DNA of 27,623 bases from TMED8 sp038125725. GTDB taxonomy: Bacteria > Pseudomonadota > Alphaproteobacteria > Rhodospirillales > Casp-alpha2. The first letter of the stretch is position 1. The number at the start of each line of letters is the position of its first letter. Of this stretch, positions 6,679 through 15,831 are shown piece after piece. Made by a program: the position numbers and the translations under genes. The stretch lies in contig JAYPEK010000050.1 in the NCBI GenBank assembly GCA_038125725.1, positions 1 to 27,623 on the forward strand. Direction: 5' to 3'. A model generated the notes under the pieces. It saw only the letters and a list, made by a program, of their open reading frames with translations, had not been told where the DNA came from and did no database searches.

Positions 6679-8457
6679 CTAGGCGGCTTGTGCCTTGTAG
6701 ACTTTCCGGGCCCAGCCGCGCAGCCCGCGCTCGGCCCCTTCCTTGCCGGCGCTCTCCGCCGTCCAGCGCTCCACCGGCACGAAGAAGCCGGTCTTCGGCC
6801 TGTTCAGCACCGCGTCCGGCAGAGGCTTCGCCGGCGTTTCGGCCATGGCGCGCTTGGTCGCGAACTTCGGCGCCAGCGCCGCAAACAGCACCGGGTCGAC
6901 GAACGGCACGCGGATTTCAAGCGAATGCGCCATGCCGGCCCAGTCGGCGTCGCGCAGCAATTGGTTGCGCATGTAAACCGCCGTTTCGAGCGCGCGGACT
7001 CTATTTTGTGAGGACTCGACCTCTGCCGTCTCGGCTTGCAAGCGGGCCAACGGCTGCAGGGCTTCCCAGCCGGCGCGGGCCATGTCGGGGTCCATGACGT
7101 CGGGGAGCTCCCAGGGCATGAAGAGCCCCCGGCGCAGCAGGTAGGCGCCCGCATAGCTGCCGCCCAGTTCCAGCAACCCCGCCCACTTGGGCGACGCCAG
7201 GGCGCTGACCAGCGGCCCGGCAACGGCGCGGAAGGCACGCCCGACCGTGCTGAGCCCGGGAATGGCACCCAGTGTGCCAGCCAGTTTCGGCACCTGGCGG
7301 AAGGTATCGTAGCCGCCGAACAGTTCATCGCCGCCGAGCCCCGAAAGCGCCACCTTGAGCCCGCCATGATGGACGACGCGTGCGACGAAGTAAGTGTTCA
7401 CCCCGTCGACGCTGGGCTGGTCCATGGCGTGCAGGATTTCCGGCAAGGCGCTGTCGAAATGCAGCTTGGCGATGCGCTCAGTCAGGTGCGTGGTGCCGTA
7501 GTGCTGGGAGACGGCTTCCGCCAGCGGCACCTCGTCCTTCGGCGCACCCTCGAATTCCTCGAAGCCGAGCGTGAAGGTGCGGATGTCGCCCGATTGCGAT
7601 TCGGCCGAAAGCGCGGTGATGGCGGTGGAATCGAGCCCCGCCGACAGGAACACCCCCACCGGTACGTCGGCGACGAAATGGTGCCGGATGCTGTCGAGCA
7701 GCAGTTCCCGGAGATCCGGCACGCTGTCCTCCTGGGCGTTCACCAGCGTCTCGCGCAGATCGAAGAATCTGTTTTCTCGGCGCTGGCCGCCCTTCGACAC
7801 CGTCAGCGTGCAGCCCGGCGGGATGGCCTGGATATCGGCATAGAGCGTATGCGGTTCCGGCACCGAGCCGAACAGGAAGAAGCCAACGTGCCCGGCCGGG
7901 TCCGGCCCCATGCGGCCGGCATGCCCGCCGGCCAGCAACGCCTTCACCTGCGAGGCGATGCGCACCGTCCTGCCGTCGTCAGCGATATAGAGGGGCTTGA
8001 TGCCGAACGGGTCGCGCGCCGCGAACAATTCCTCCGCCACCGCGTCCCAGATGACGAAGGTGAACATGCCCCGGAGCTTGCGGGCCATCGCAGCCCCGTC
8101 ACGCTCATAGAGGCGGACCAGCACTTCGGTGTCCGATTGCGTGGTGAAGGCATAGCCCTCGGCCATCAGTTCGTCGCGAAGTTCGCGGAAATTGTAGATT
8201 TCGCCGTTGTAGGTGATGCGGTAGCGGCCCGCTTCGCCGGCCAAGGAATCGCGCGCCATGGGTTGGGCGGCGTCGGCGGAGAGGTCGATGATGGCGAGGC
8301 GCCGGTGTGCCAGGCCGACGCGGCTGGCATCGTCGATCCAGTGTCCGCCGCCGTCGGGACCGCGCCTGAGCATCGCCTGGTTGACCGCCAGCAGCTCCGA
8401 GACGGCGACCGGCGGCGCGTCCGGATGGTAGGCGAAAAGGGCGGCGATCCCACACAT
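6679..8457 (-). CDS. asnB: Asparagine synthase (glutamine-hydrolysing)-like amidotransferase
   Basis: A 592-residue AsnB-family protein. The start at 8457 is fixed by chemistry: MCGI exposes Cys2, the glutaminase nucleophile, whereas the longer frame to 8502 would bury it. The Ntn-hydrolase domain (residues 1 to about 200) shows RRGPDGGGHW, YNGEIYNFRELR and the SDTEV motif. The synthetase domain carries the ATP-pyrophosphatase loop as SAGLDS at 272-277 (usually SGGLDS), then SGLGGDELFGGYDTF and an RVPFVDP segment. Genes of this type lie either in asparagine synthesis or in polysaccharide clusters, where they amidate sugar acids. The divergent gmhA/hldE operon and the downstream methyltransferase favour the second role, but that is inference. 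Confidence 0.9.
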   Translation of the reverse strand: MCGIAALFAYHPDAPPVAVSELLAVNQAMLRRGPDGGGHWIDDASRVGLAHRRLAIIDLSADAAQPMARDSLAGEAGRYRITYNGEIYNFRELRDELMAEGYAFTTQSDTEVLVRLYERDGAAMARKLRGMFTFVIWDAVAEELFAARDPFGIKPLYIADDGRTVRIASQVKALLAGGHAGRMGPDPAGHVGFFLFGSVPEPHTLYADIQAIPPGCTLTVSKGGQRRENRFFDLRETLVNAQEDSVPDLRELLLDSIRHHFVADVPVGVFLSAGLDSTAITALSAESQSGDIRTFTLGFEEFEGAPKDEVPLAEAVSQHYGTTHLTERIAKLHFDSALPEILHAMDQPSVDGVNTYFVARVVHHGGLKVALSGLGGDELFGGYDTFRQVPKLAGTLGAIPGLSTVGRAFRAVAGPLVSALASPKWAGLLELGGSYAGAYLLRRGLFMPWELPDVMDPDMARAGWEALQPLARLQAETAEVESSQNRVRALETAVYMRNQLLRDADWAGMAHSLEIRVPFVDPVLFAALAPKFATKRAMAETPAKPLPDAVLNRPKTGFFVPVERWTAESAGKEGAERGLRGWARKVYKAQAA

Positions 8458-8532
8458 GCAAGCTTCATAGCGCGCCCTCGCCGGCGAACAAAGTTTTTTC
8501 AATGGAATCAGGTCTTTGCATCAACCAGCAAA

Positions 8533-8552
8533 ATGGGGTTAAAAAGCCCCAT
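8533..8552 (+). promoter_or_regulatory. Hairpin over the start codon of the fusion oxidoreductase
   Basis: ATGGGG (8533-8538) and CCCCAT (8547-8552) form a perfect 6-bp stem around an A+T-rich 8-nt loop. The distal arm contains the first two bases of the chosen ATG at 8551. In RNA this could mask initiation. The proximal arm also begins with an in-frame ATG (8533), an alternative start. Confidence 0.3.
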
Positions 8553-10701
8553 GAAACAGGTCATCCAGAGCCGGAAGACCGGCAAGCTGGCCCTCAAGGA
8601 GGTGCCGGCGCCGGGCGTCAAGGCCGGCCACGTGCTGGTCGAGACCCGCGCCTCGCTGATTTCGGCGGGCACCGAGCGCATGGTCATCGACTTCGCCAAG
8701 AAAAGCCTGGCCGGCAAGGCGCGCGCACGCCCGGATCTGGTCAAAAAAGTCGTCGACAAGGCCCGGCGCGACGGCCTCAAGGCAACCTTCGAAACCGTCA
8801 TGGCGCGCCTGGATGAGCCGCTGCCGCTGGGATATTCCGCCGCCGGGATCGTCCGCGCCGTGGGCGCCGGGCTGGAGGGCGATTTCCACGTCGGCCAGCG
8901 CGTCGCCATGGCCGGCGCCGGGCTCGCCAATCACGCGGAACTGAACGTGGTGCCGAGAAACCTGGCCGCCGCCATCCCCGACGGCGTCGGCGACGAGGAA
9001 GCCGCCTTCGGAACGCTCGGCGCCATCGCGCTGCACGCGGTCAGGAATGCCGGGGCGGGCCTCGGCGACGTGGTCGCGGTCGTCGGCTGCGGGCTGGTCG
9101 GGCAGTTGGCGGCACGCTTCCTGACGCTTGGCGGCGCGCGGGTCGTGGCGCTCGATTATGACGACGAGCGCCGCGCGCTTGCGAAGGAACTGGGTGCGGA
9201 GGCGGCGCCGGAGTTCTCCCTCGCCGCCGACCATGTGCATGAAATGACCGGCGGGCTCGGCTGCGACGCGGTGATCATCGCCGCCGCCACCTCGTCGTCG
9301 GAACCGTTCGAGACCGCCGCCGCCATCGCCCGCGACCGCGCGCGCGTGGTTCTGGTCGGCCTCACCGGTACCCAATTTCCCTACGCGGACTTCATGAAGA
9401 AGGAGCTCAACATCGTCGTCTCGCGCTCCTACGGGCCCGGCCGCTACGACGAGGATTTCGAGACCAAGGGGGTCAGGTACCCGGAAGGCTGGGTGCGATG
9501 GACCGAGACCGCCAACCTGGAAGAGACGCTTCGGCTGATGCGCCCCGGCACCGGTGCCCGCCTCGATGTGGCGCCGCTGATCTCGCACCGCTTCCCCTTC
9601 GGCGACGCGGAAGCCGCCTACGATCTGGTCACCGGCGGCAAGCGGCATCTCGGCGTGATCCTGGAATATGCCGGCGTAACCGAAACGGCGCGCCCGGCGA
9701 TCAAGCCGAGCATGGGGTCACCGAAAGGCTGCGTCATCGGCGCCATCGGCGGCGGCAACTATGCCAAGACGGTGCTGTTGCCGAAGCTCAAGGGGCTCGC
9801 CGGCGTGACGCTGGCGACCCTGGTGACCGAGCGCGGCGCCAGCGCCGAACACGGCCAGGGGACCTTCGGTTTCACGAACGCCGACACCGATCCGGCGGCG
9901 GTGATGGATGACCATGCGGTCAACGCCGTCGTCGTCGCCACCCGCCACGACAGCCATGCGGACCTAGCCGCGCGCGCCCTTGCCGCCGGCAAGTCCGTCT
10001 GGGTGGAAAAGCCTCTCGCCCTCACGTTCGAGCAACTGAACGCGGCCATCGAAGCGCGCAACGGCCAGGCGAACGAGGGCGGCGCCTTCTTCATGATCGG
10101 TTTCAACCGCCGCTTCGCGCCGGCGACGGAACGCTTGCGCGCGGCGCTCGCCCGCCACGCCGGGCCGAAGGTGATTTCGATCCGCGTCAATGCCGGCGCC
10201 ATCCCGGCCGAGCACTGGGTGCATGACCCGGAAGCCGGCGGCGGGCGCCTGTTGGGCGAGGCCTGCCATTTCATCGACCTCGCCCGCGCGCTGGTGGGCG
10301 CGGCGATCACCCGCGTCGACGCGCAGGCCGCCGCCAATACAGACGGTGCGGCCGACGACGCCGCCATCTCGCTTTCCTTCGCCGACGGCTCGCTCGCCAA
10401 TATCGTCTATACGGCGCGCGGCGATGCGTCGTCGGGCAAGGAACGGATCGAGGCCCATGCTGGCGGTGCGAGCTACCTGATCGACGATTTCCGCGCCCTG
10501 ACGGTTTCCGGCGACGCCGGGACCAAGCCCTGGAAAGGTACCCAGGACAAGGGCTTCGATGCGGCGCTCACGGCCTTCACGCAGGCCGTCGCCAAGGGCG
10601 GGCCGGCGCCGGTGGACGAAGCGGAACTGGTCGAGACCTCGGCCGCGACGCTCGCCGTCCTGGAGAGCCTGCGCTTAGGCTCGCCGGTGGAAATGCAGTA
10701 G
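8551..10701 (+). CDS. Bi-domain oxidoreductase: zinc-type dehydrogenase fused to Gfo/Idh/MocA
   Basis: A 716-residue natural fusion. Residues 1 to about 375 are a medium-chain dehydrogenase: MKQVIQSRKTGKLALKEVPAP, SLISAGTERMVIDFAKKSL, GYSAAGIVRAVGAG and the nucleotide loop VVGCGLVGQLAA. Residues about 390-716 are a Gfo/Idh/MocA oxidoreductase: GAIGGGNYAKTVLLPKL, VVVATRHDSHADLAARAL, VEKPLAL, then GGGRLLGEACHFIDLARAL. This architecture is widespread in bacterial polysaccharide loci and presumably oxidises or epimerises a sugar nucleotide; the substrate is unknown. ATG 8551 matches the usual family N-terminus, and the long open frame upstream of it is antisense to asnB. A 28-bp gap separates it from gmhA, so it is the likely first gene of the heptose operon. 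Confidence 0.9.
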   Translation: MKQVIQSRKTGKLALKEVPAPGVKAGHVLVETRASLISAGTERMVIDFAKKSLAGKARARPDLVKKVVDKARRDGLKATFETVMARLDEPLPLGYSAAGIVRAVGAGLEGDFHVGQRVAMAGAGLANHAELNVVPRNLAAAIPDGVGDEEAAFGTLGAIALHAVRNAGAGLGDVVAVVGCGLVGQLAARFLTLGGARVVALDYDDERRALAKELGAEAAPEFSLAADHVHEMTGGLGCDAVIIAAATSSSEPFETAAAIARDRARVVLVGLTGTQFPYADFMKKELNIVVSRSYGPGRYDEDFETKGVRYPEGWVRWTETANLEETLRLMRPGTGARLDVAPLISHRFPFGDAEAAYDLVTGGKRHLGVILEYAGVTETARPAIKPSMGSPKGCVIGAIGGGNYAKTVLLPKLKGLAGVTLATLVTERGASAEHGQGTFGFTNADTDPAAVMDDHAVNAVVVATRHDSHADLAARALAAGKSVWVEKPLALTFEQLNAAIEARNGQANEGGAFFMIGFNRRFAPATERLRAALARHAGPKVISIRVNAGAIPAEHWVHDPEAGGGRLLGEACHFIDLARALVGAAITRVDAQAAANTDGAADDAAISLSFADGSLANIVYTARGDASSGKERIEAHAGGASYLIDDFRALTVSGDAGTKPWKGTQDKGFDAALTAFTQAVAKGGPAPVDEAELVETSAATLAVLESLRLGSPVEMQ

Positions 10702-10729
10702 AATTGGGAAACGGAGAGGCTTCGGCAGC

Positions 10730-11308
10730 ATGGACTTGGGGACATTCTTCGAAAACGAATTCGACGAGCAGGCCGGTGTCGCCGCCGCGACCAGGGCCGC
10801 GCTGAAGGCGCCGTTCGAGCGCCTGATCGCCGCCGCCGTCAGCAGCATCCGGAGCGGCGGCAAGATCATGTTCTTCGGCAACGGCGGCAGCGCCGCCGAC
10901 GCCCAGCACCTGGCCACCGAATTGACCATCCGCTTCATCAACGATCGCCCGGCCATCGCCGGCCTGGCGCTGACTACCGACTCGTCGCTGCTGACGGCAG
11001 CCGGCAACGATATCGGCTTCGAGAACATTTTCGTCCGCCAGATCGAGGCGCTGGCCAAACCCGGTGACCTGGCCATCGGCATCTCCACGTCCGGCAAGTC
11101 GGAGAACGTCATTCGCGCGCTCCGGCAGGCAAAGGAAATGGGCGTGGTGCCGGCGGGCTTCGGCGGCAAGGGCGGCGGCCCCATGGCCGAGATCGCCGAT
11201 CCCTACCTGGTCGTGCCTTCCGACACCACGGCGCGCATCCAGGAAATGCACATCACGCTGGGGCATATGCTCTGCGGCGCGCTGGAGCGGGAACTGGGCC
11301 TGACATGA
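10730..11308 (+). CDS. gmhA: D-sedoheptulose 7-phosphate isomerase GmhA
   Basis: Converts sedoheptulose 7-phosphate to D-glycero-D-manno-heptose 7-phosphate, the first step towards ADP-heptose for lipopolysaccharide core or S-layer glycans. The 192-residue product is one SIS domain with the phosphosugar loops GNGGSAADAQH at 50-60 and STSGKSENV at 119-127, plus the C-terminal helix QEMHITLGH (171-179) that supplies catalytic and metal-binding residues in the family. The stop overlaps the hldE start (ATGA), so the two are translationally coupled. The phosphatase GmhB, needed between the two HldE reactions, is not in the window. Confidence 0.95.
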   Translation: MDLGTFFENEFDEQAGVAAATRAALKAPFERLIAAAVSSIRSGGKIMFFGNGGSAADAQHLATELTIRFINDRPAIAGLALTTDSSLLTAAGNDIGFENIFVRQIEALAKPGDLAIGISTSGKSENVIRALRQAKEMGVVPAGFGGKGGGPMAEIADPYLVVPSDTTARIQEMHITLGHMLCGALERELGLT

Positions 11309-12804
11309 GCGCGCAATCGACCCTGATCCCGATTTTGAATGACATCACGGATGCACGCGTGCTCTGCGTCGGCGACATCATGCTCGACCGCTTCATCTCC
11401 GGCGACGTGGCGCGCATCTCGCCGGAGGCGCCGGTACCGGTGCTGCGTATCCGCGAGGAGACCGAAATGCTGGGCGGCGTCGGCAACGTGGCGCGCAATC
11501 TGGCTGGGCTGGGTGTGCGGCCGGCGCTGATCGCCACCGTCGGCGCCGACGTGGCCGGTGCCACGGTGCTGGAACAACTGGAGGTCCTGGGCGTCGAAGC
11601 CGGCGGCCTGATCGGCGATTCAAGCCGCCCGACCGCGATCAAGACGCGTTACCTGGCCGGCAACCAGCAGATGCTGCGCGCCGACAAGGAAGAGACCGGC
11701 CCGCTCGGCCCCGCCACCGCCGATGCGCTGGTAACGGCGGTGAAGGCTGCGCTCGCCGATTGCGCGGTGTTGGTGCTGTCCGATTACGGCAAGGGCGTAC
11801 TCGGCGACGGCCGCGCCAAGGCACTGATCGACGCCGCCAGGGAAGCCGGAAAACCGGTCATCGTCGATCCCAAGGGCAGCGACTACGGCATCTATGCCGG
11901 CGCCGACGTGGTCACGCCGAACCGGAAGGAGCTTTCGGAAGCAGCCGGCGTCGCCGTCGGCGGCGTCGAGGATGCCGTCACTGCGGCGCAGGACCTGATC
12001 GGGCGGCATGGCTTCGGCGCCATCCTGGTGACGCTCAGCCAGCAGGGCATGGTGCTGGTGACGGCGGACGCCAGCCTGCACGTTCCGGCGGAGGCGCGCG
12101 AAGTGTTCGACGTCTCGGGCGCCGGCGACACGGTGGTGGCGACGCTGGCCGGCGCGCTCGCCGCCGGCGCCGAAATGCCGGACGCGGTCAGGCTCGCCAA
12201 CGCGGCCGCCGGCATCGTCGTCGGCAAGGTCGGTACCGCCGCGGTCTACGCCGCCGAACTGGTGAGCGCGCTGCATCACGAGGACATCTCCCGCGCCGAG
12301 GCGAAGGTGCTGACGCTGACGGAAGCCATGGACCGCACCCAGGTCTGGCGCCGCCAGGGCCTGAAGATCGGTTTCACCAACGGCTGCTTCGACCTGCTGC
12401 ACCCGGGCCACATTTCTTTGCTGGACCAGGCGCGGGCCGCCTGCGACCGGCTGATCGTCGGGCTCAACAGCGACGAATCGGTGGCGCGCCTCAAGGGACC
12501 GGAGCGCCCGGTGCAGGGCGAGGCCGGCCGCGCCACGGTACTGGCGTCGCTGGCCGGCGTCGACATGGTGGTGGTATTCGAGCAGGACACGCCGCTGCAA
12601 CTGATCACCCAACTCCGCCCCGACGTGCTGGTGAAGGGCGCCGACTACGCCAAGGACCAGGTGGTCGGCGCCAAGGAAGTGGAAAGCTGGGGCGGACGCG
12701 TGCATCTGGCCGAATTGAAACCGGGGCATTCCACCACCGCCACCATTGAGCGCCTTTCCAATGGGAAGACCGGCGGCAAGGCGGGCAGCAGCGATCCGAA
12801 ATGA
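11305..12804 (+). CDS. hldE: Bifunctional heptose 7-phosphate kinase / heptose 1-phosphate adenylyltransferase HldE
   Basis: A 499-residue two-domain enzyme. The N-terminal ribokinase/PfkB half (to about residue 330) phosphorylates heptose 7-phosphate at C1; it shows GDIMLDRFISGDVARISPEA, the VDPKGSDY segment and the catalytic SGAGDTVVA loop. The C-terminal nucleotidyltransferase half (from about 345) adds AMP; it carries TNGCFDLLHPGHISLL with the HxGH signature and GLNSDESVARLKG. Length and order match the fused gammaproteobacterial HldE. It starts on the gmhA stop and ends on the start of the membrane methyltransferase gene, both by ATGA overlap. Confidence 0.96.
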   Translation: MSAQSTLIPILNDITDARVLCVGDIMLDRFISGDVARISPEAPVPVLRIREETEMLGGVGNVARNLAGLGVRPALIATVGADVAGATVLEQLEVLGVEAGGLIGDSSRPTAIKTRYLAGNQQMLRADKEETGPLGPATADALVTAVKAALADCAVLVLSDYGKGVLGDGRAKALIDAAREAGKPVIVDPKGSDYGIYAGADVVTPNRKELSEAAGVAVGGVEDAVTAAQDLIGRHGFGAILVTLSQQGMVLVTADASLHVPAEAREVFDVSGAGDTVVATLAGALAAGAEMPDAVRLANAAAGIVVGKVGTAAVYAAELVSALHHEDISRAEAKVLTLTEAMDRTQVWRRQGLKIGFTNGCFDLLHPGHISLLDQARAACDRLIVGLNSDESVARLKGPERPVQGEAGRATVLASLAGVDMVVVFEQDTPLQLITQLRPDVLVKGADYAKDQVVGAKEVESWGGRVHLAELKPGHSTTATIERLSNGKTGGKAGSSDPK

Positions 12805-13409
12805 ACCTGGAGGAAGCCCACGCGCTCTATGCGCTGCTGTGGCTGAGCTTCGGTTTCGTCCATAGCTGGCTTGCCGGCGCGGGCATGAAAGGCCGCATGC
12901 GGCCCTTTTTCGGCGCCTACTATCGCCTCGTCTATAACCTGATCGCCGCCCTGCACATCGGCGCCATCGGCATGATCGGTGCCTGGCTGTACGAGGGCGG
13001 CCACGAAACGGTGCCGTTCGCCGAATGGCGCGGCTTCCTGACCGTGCTCGCGGTGGCGGGCTGGACCTTGATGATCCTGGCGCTCCGCACCTACGACGTC
13101 GGGCGTTTGCTCGGAACGGCGCAGATCCGGGATCACCGGGCGGGACGGCCGGTGGACGACGACGAGCCGTTGATCACAACCGGCTTTCACGCCTACACGC
13201 GCCATCCCCTCTATACGGCCGGCTACCTGATCCTTTGGGGGGCGGCCTGGACCGATCTCGGGCTGATGACAGCGGTTTGGGGTACGCTCTATCTGTTCAT
13301 CGGCGCGCGTTTCGAGGAGCGCCGATTGAGAAGGCTCTACGGCGAGGTCTACCAGGAATACGTCCGCCGGGTGCCCGCCTTCTTCCCCTGGCGCGGAAAG
13401 GCGATCTAG
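12801..13409 (+). CDS. Isoprenylcysteine carboxyl methyltransferase (ICMT/PEMT)-type membrane protein
   Basis: A 202-residue integral membrane protein with about five hydrophobic segments. The C-terminal part holds the family signature: TGFHAYTRHPLYTAGYLILWG, a hydrophobic helix, then FEERRLRRLYGEVYQEYVRRVPAFFPW. In ICMT and phospholipid methyltransferases the RHPxY and EExxLxxxYG...Y elements bind SAM. The acceptor is unknown and is probably a lipid or isoprenoid. It is coupled to hldE by ATGA and is the last gene of the run; whether it works on heptose-containing lipid is not shown. NnrU-type proteins are a related alternative name. Confidence 0.85.
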   Translation: MNLEEAHALYALLWLSFGFVHSWLAGAGMKGRMRPFFGAYYRLVYNLIAALHIGAIGMIGAWLYEGGHETVPFAEWRGFLTVLAVAGWTLMILALRTYDVGRLLGTAQIRDHRAGRPVDDDEPLITTGFHAYTRHPLYTAGYLILWGAAWTDLGLMTAVWGTLYLFIGARFEERRLRRLYGEVYQEYVRRVPAFFPWRGKAI

Positions 13410-13479
13410 ACATTTGCCGTTGCCGCGCCGGTGCGGGCGCGATACTCACCACATACCCAACCTCCGGAGATCGAGTGCC

Positions 13480-13818
13480 ATGGAAACGCTGCCGAATTGC
13501 CCCAACTGCCAATCGGAATATACATACGAAGACGGCGCCATGCTGGTCTGCCCGGAGTGCGGCCACGAATGGGCCAAGGCGGCGGCGGAAAGCGGCGATG
13601 CGGAACCGGTTGTGCGCGATGCCAACGGCAACGTCCTCGCCGATGGCGACACGGTGGTGGTGATCAAGGACCTGAAGGTGAAAGGCTCGTCTTCGGTGGT
13701 GAAGATCGGAACCCAGGTGAAGAACATCCGCCTCGTCGACGGCGATCACGACATCGATTGCCGCATTCCCGGCATCGGCGCCATGGGCCTGAAATCCGAA
13801 TTCGTCAAAAAAGCCTGA
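13480..13818 (+). CDS. yjdM: Zinc-ribbon protein YjdM (PhnA family)
   Basis: A 112-residue protein with an N-terminal zinc ribbon (Cys7-x2-Cys10 and Cys24-x2-Cys27) and a C-terminal SH3-like PhnA domain (VVRDANGNVLADGDTVVVIKDLKVKGSS, ending GIGAMGLKSEFVKKA). The family was historically called alkylphosphonate utilisation protein PhnA but is not itself needed for phosphonate breakdown in E. coli; its role is unclear. The start at 13480 has GGAGA upstream and gives the usual short N-terminus. It lies 70 bp after the methyltransferase gene and probably has its own promoter. Confidence 0.92.
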   Translation: METLPNCPNCQSEYTYEDGAMLVCPECGHEWAKAAAESGDAEPVVRDANGNVLADGDTVVVIKDLKVKGSSSVVKIGTQVKNIRLVDGDHDIDCRIPGIGAMGLKSEFVKKA

Positions 13819-13842
13819 GCCGCTTCCCGGCCTCCCCGTGCC

Positions 13843-15771
13843 TTAGTTCCCACTGCCGAAGAACGACAGGATGCGGTCGAACAGGCCGGGTTCGGGTTTG
13901 CCGGCTTTCGCCGTGGCCTGGCCGACGGGCGCGGCGGAAGGTGCGGGTTTCGGCGGCGCGGCGCCATCGACACCGGCGAGTTGGTGCGTCTTGATCCCCT
14001 TGTGGGCATCGGTCATGAAGCGCTGCCAGATGCGCGCCGGCAGGCTGCCACCGGTGACCCGCTTCATCGGTGAGCTGTCATCGTTGCCGACCCAGACCCC
14101 GGTCACCAGATCGGCGGTATAGCCGACGAACCAGGCATCGCGGTAATTCTGGCTGGTGCCGGTCTTGCCCGCCGCCGGGCGGCCGATGCGCGCGGCGCGG
14201 CCGGTGCCGTGGGTCATGACCCCGGCCAGCATGGCGTTCATTTCAGCCACTTCCTTGCCGTCGACGACTCGGCCGGGCCCGGACCCGCCGCGCCGATAAA
14301 GCACGTTGCCGTCGCCGTCGCGGATCTCGGTGATTCCGTAAGGCCAGGCGGCGAAGCCGCCGTTGGCGAAAGGCGCGTAGGCCGCCGTCAGGTCGATCAG
14401 GCGCATGTCGTGGGTGCCGAGCGCCAAGCTCGGCCGGGCCTTGATGTCGCCGGGCACGCCCAGGCGCGACGCGGTATCGGCGATCGCTTGAAAGCCGACC
14501 GCCTGGCCGACCCGTACGGCCGCGGTATTGACCGAATCCGCCAGCGCCGTCCCCAGCGAGATGACGCCTTCGAACTTGCCGTCGAAGTTGCGGGGCTTCC
14601 AGCCGCCCAAATCGATCGGACCGCTGTCGACGGGACTGGCCGGCGACATGCCGGCTTCCAGCGCCGCCAGGAAGACGAACGGCTTGAACGCCGATCCGGG
14701 CTGGCGATAGGCCTGGGTCGCCCGGTTGAAGGGGCTCTCGGCATGGCTGCGGCCGCCGACCAATGCGCGCACGGCGCCGTCACCGGCCATGGAAACCAAC
14801 GCGCCCTGGCTGGCATGGACCTTGTCGCCGGTGGTCGCGATCGCCGCCGCCACGTGCCGTTCGGCGGCGCGCTGCAGGCCGGTGTTGAGGGTCGTCGAAA
14901 CCGTGAGATCGCGCCCCGAAAGTGTCACGTAGTCGTCCAATTGCGACAGCACCCAATCGGCGAAATAGCGGCCGTCGGTCTCCGGCGGCCGGTAGCGCCG
15001 GCCACGCCGCTCGGCAGCGGCCTTGGCCTGCTTTTCCGTCAGGTAGCCGGCGGCCACCATGTTGGCCAGGACTTGGCGGGTGCGCCCGGCGGCGGCGCCG
15101 GGGCTGGCTTCTGGGTTGTAGCGGCTGGGCGCCTTCAGGAGGCCCGCGATCATCGCCGCTTCGTAGAGCGACACGTCGGCGGCGCTGCGCCCGAAGTATT
15201 TCCGCGCCGCCGCGTCGACACCGTAGGTGCCGGCACCCAGATAGACCCGGTTAAGATAGATGGTGAGGATCTGGTCCTTGGTGAACTTGTGCTCCAGCCA
15301 GAGCGCCAGCAGAACCTCTTGCACCTTGCGCTTGAACGATCGCTCCGGCGTCAGAAACAGGTTCTTCGCCGCCTGCTGGGTAATGGTGGAGCCGCCCTGG
15401 ACGATGCGCATGGCCCGCAGGTTCGCCCAGGCAGCCCGCGCGATACCGATGGGGTCGAGGCCGAAGTGGCCGTAGAAGCGCCGGTCCTCGGTGGCGATGA
15501 CCGCTTGCGGCAACGATTTCGGCAATTCCGCCAAGCGGATCGGCACGCCGTAGAGATCGCCGCGCGTCGCGAACACCGATCCGTCGGCGGCGAGCAGCGT
15601 CACCGTCGGGCGGCGCGTTGCATTGAGCGCATCGTCGACATCCGGCAGATCGAGCGCATACCAGCCGAGCACCGCAATGACGGCAATGCTCGTCCACACC
15701 GCCACGGTGGCGACGAACTTGAACACAGGCCACAGCCAACGGCTGGCGGAAGCGGAACCTTTCGCGGTCAT
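13843..15771 (-). CDS. Class A penicillin-binding protein (PBP1a family)
   Basis: A bifunctional peptidoglycan synthase of 642 residues. A cytoplasmic tail and one transmembrane helix (about residues 14-38) anchor it. The glycosyltransferase domain has the catalytic Glu95 in ATEDRRFYGH and the GGSTITQQAAKNLFL motif at 127-140. The transpeptidase domain has the acylated Ser360 in SAFK, SVN at 413-415 and KTGTS at 536-540. The C-terminus is a Pro/Ala-rich tail ending in a short amphipathic helix. The length is at the short end for PBP1a, closer to the trimmed class A forms common in Alphaproteobacteria. It is monocistronic, convergent with yjdM. Confidence 0.95.
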   Translation of the reverse strand: MTAKGSASASRWLWPVFKFVATVAVWTSIAVIAVLGWYALDLPDVDDALNATRRPTVTLLAADGSVFATRGDLYGVPIRLAELPKSLPQAVIATEDRRFYGHFGLDPIGIARAAWANLRAMRIVQGGSTITQQAAKNLFLTPERSFKRKVQEVLLALWLEHKFTKDQILTIYLNRVYLGAGTYGVDAAARKYFGRSAADVSLYEAAMIAGLLKAPSRYNPEASPGAAAGRTRQVLANMVAAGYLTEKQAKAAAERRGRRYRPPETDGRYFADWVLSQLDDYVTLSGRDLTVSTTLNTGLQRAAERHVAAAIATTGDKVHASQGALVSMAGDGAVRALVGGRSHAESPFNRATQAYRQPGSAFKPFVFLAALEAGMSPASPVDSGPIDLGGWKPRNFDGKFEGVISLGTALADSVNTAAVRVGQAVGFQAIADTASRLGVPGDIKARPSLALGTHDMRLIDLTAAYAPFANGGFAAWPYGITEIRDGDGNVLYRRGGSGPGRVVDGKEVAEMNAMLAGVMTHGTGRAARIGRPAAGKTGTSQNYRDAWFVGYTADLVTGVWVGNDDSSPMKRVTGGSLPARIWQRFMTDAHKGIKTHQLAGVDGAAPPKPAPSAAPVGQATAKAGKPEPGLFDRILSFFGSGN

Positions 15772-15831
15772 GGCCCCTTATCGCAGGGCGCCGGTTAGCA
15801 AGCGGTTAAAGAAGTCCGGCGGCAAGACGGC

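Noticed and set aside
14209..15798. Long plus-strand open frame of 529 codons opposite the penicillin-binding protein
   Set aside because: Antisense shadow of a gene with clear catalytic motifs; composition is typical of GC-rich mirror frames and no family is recognisable.
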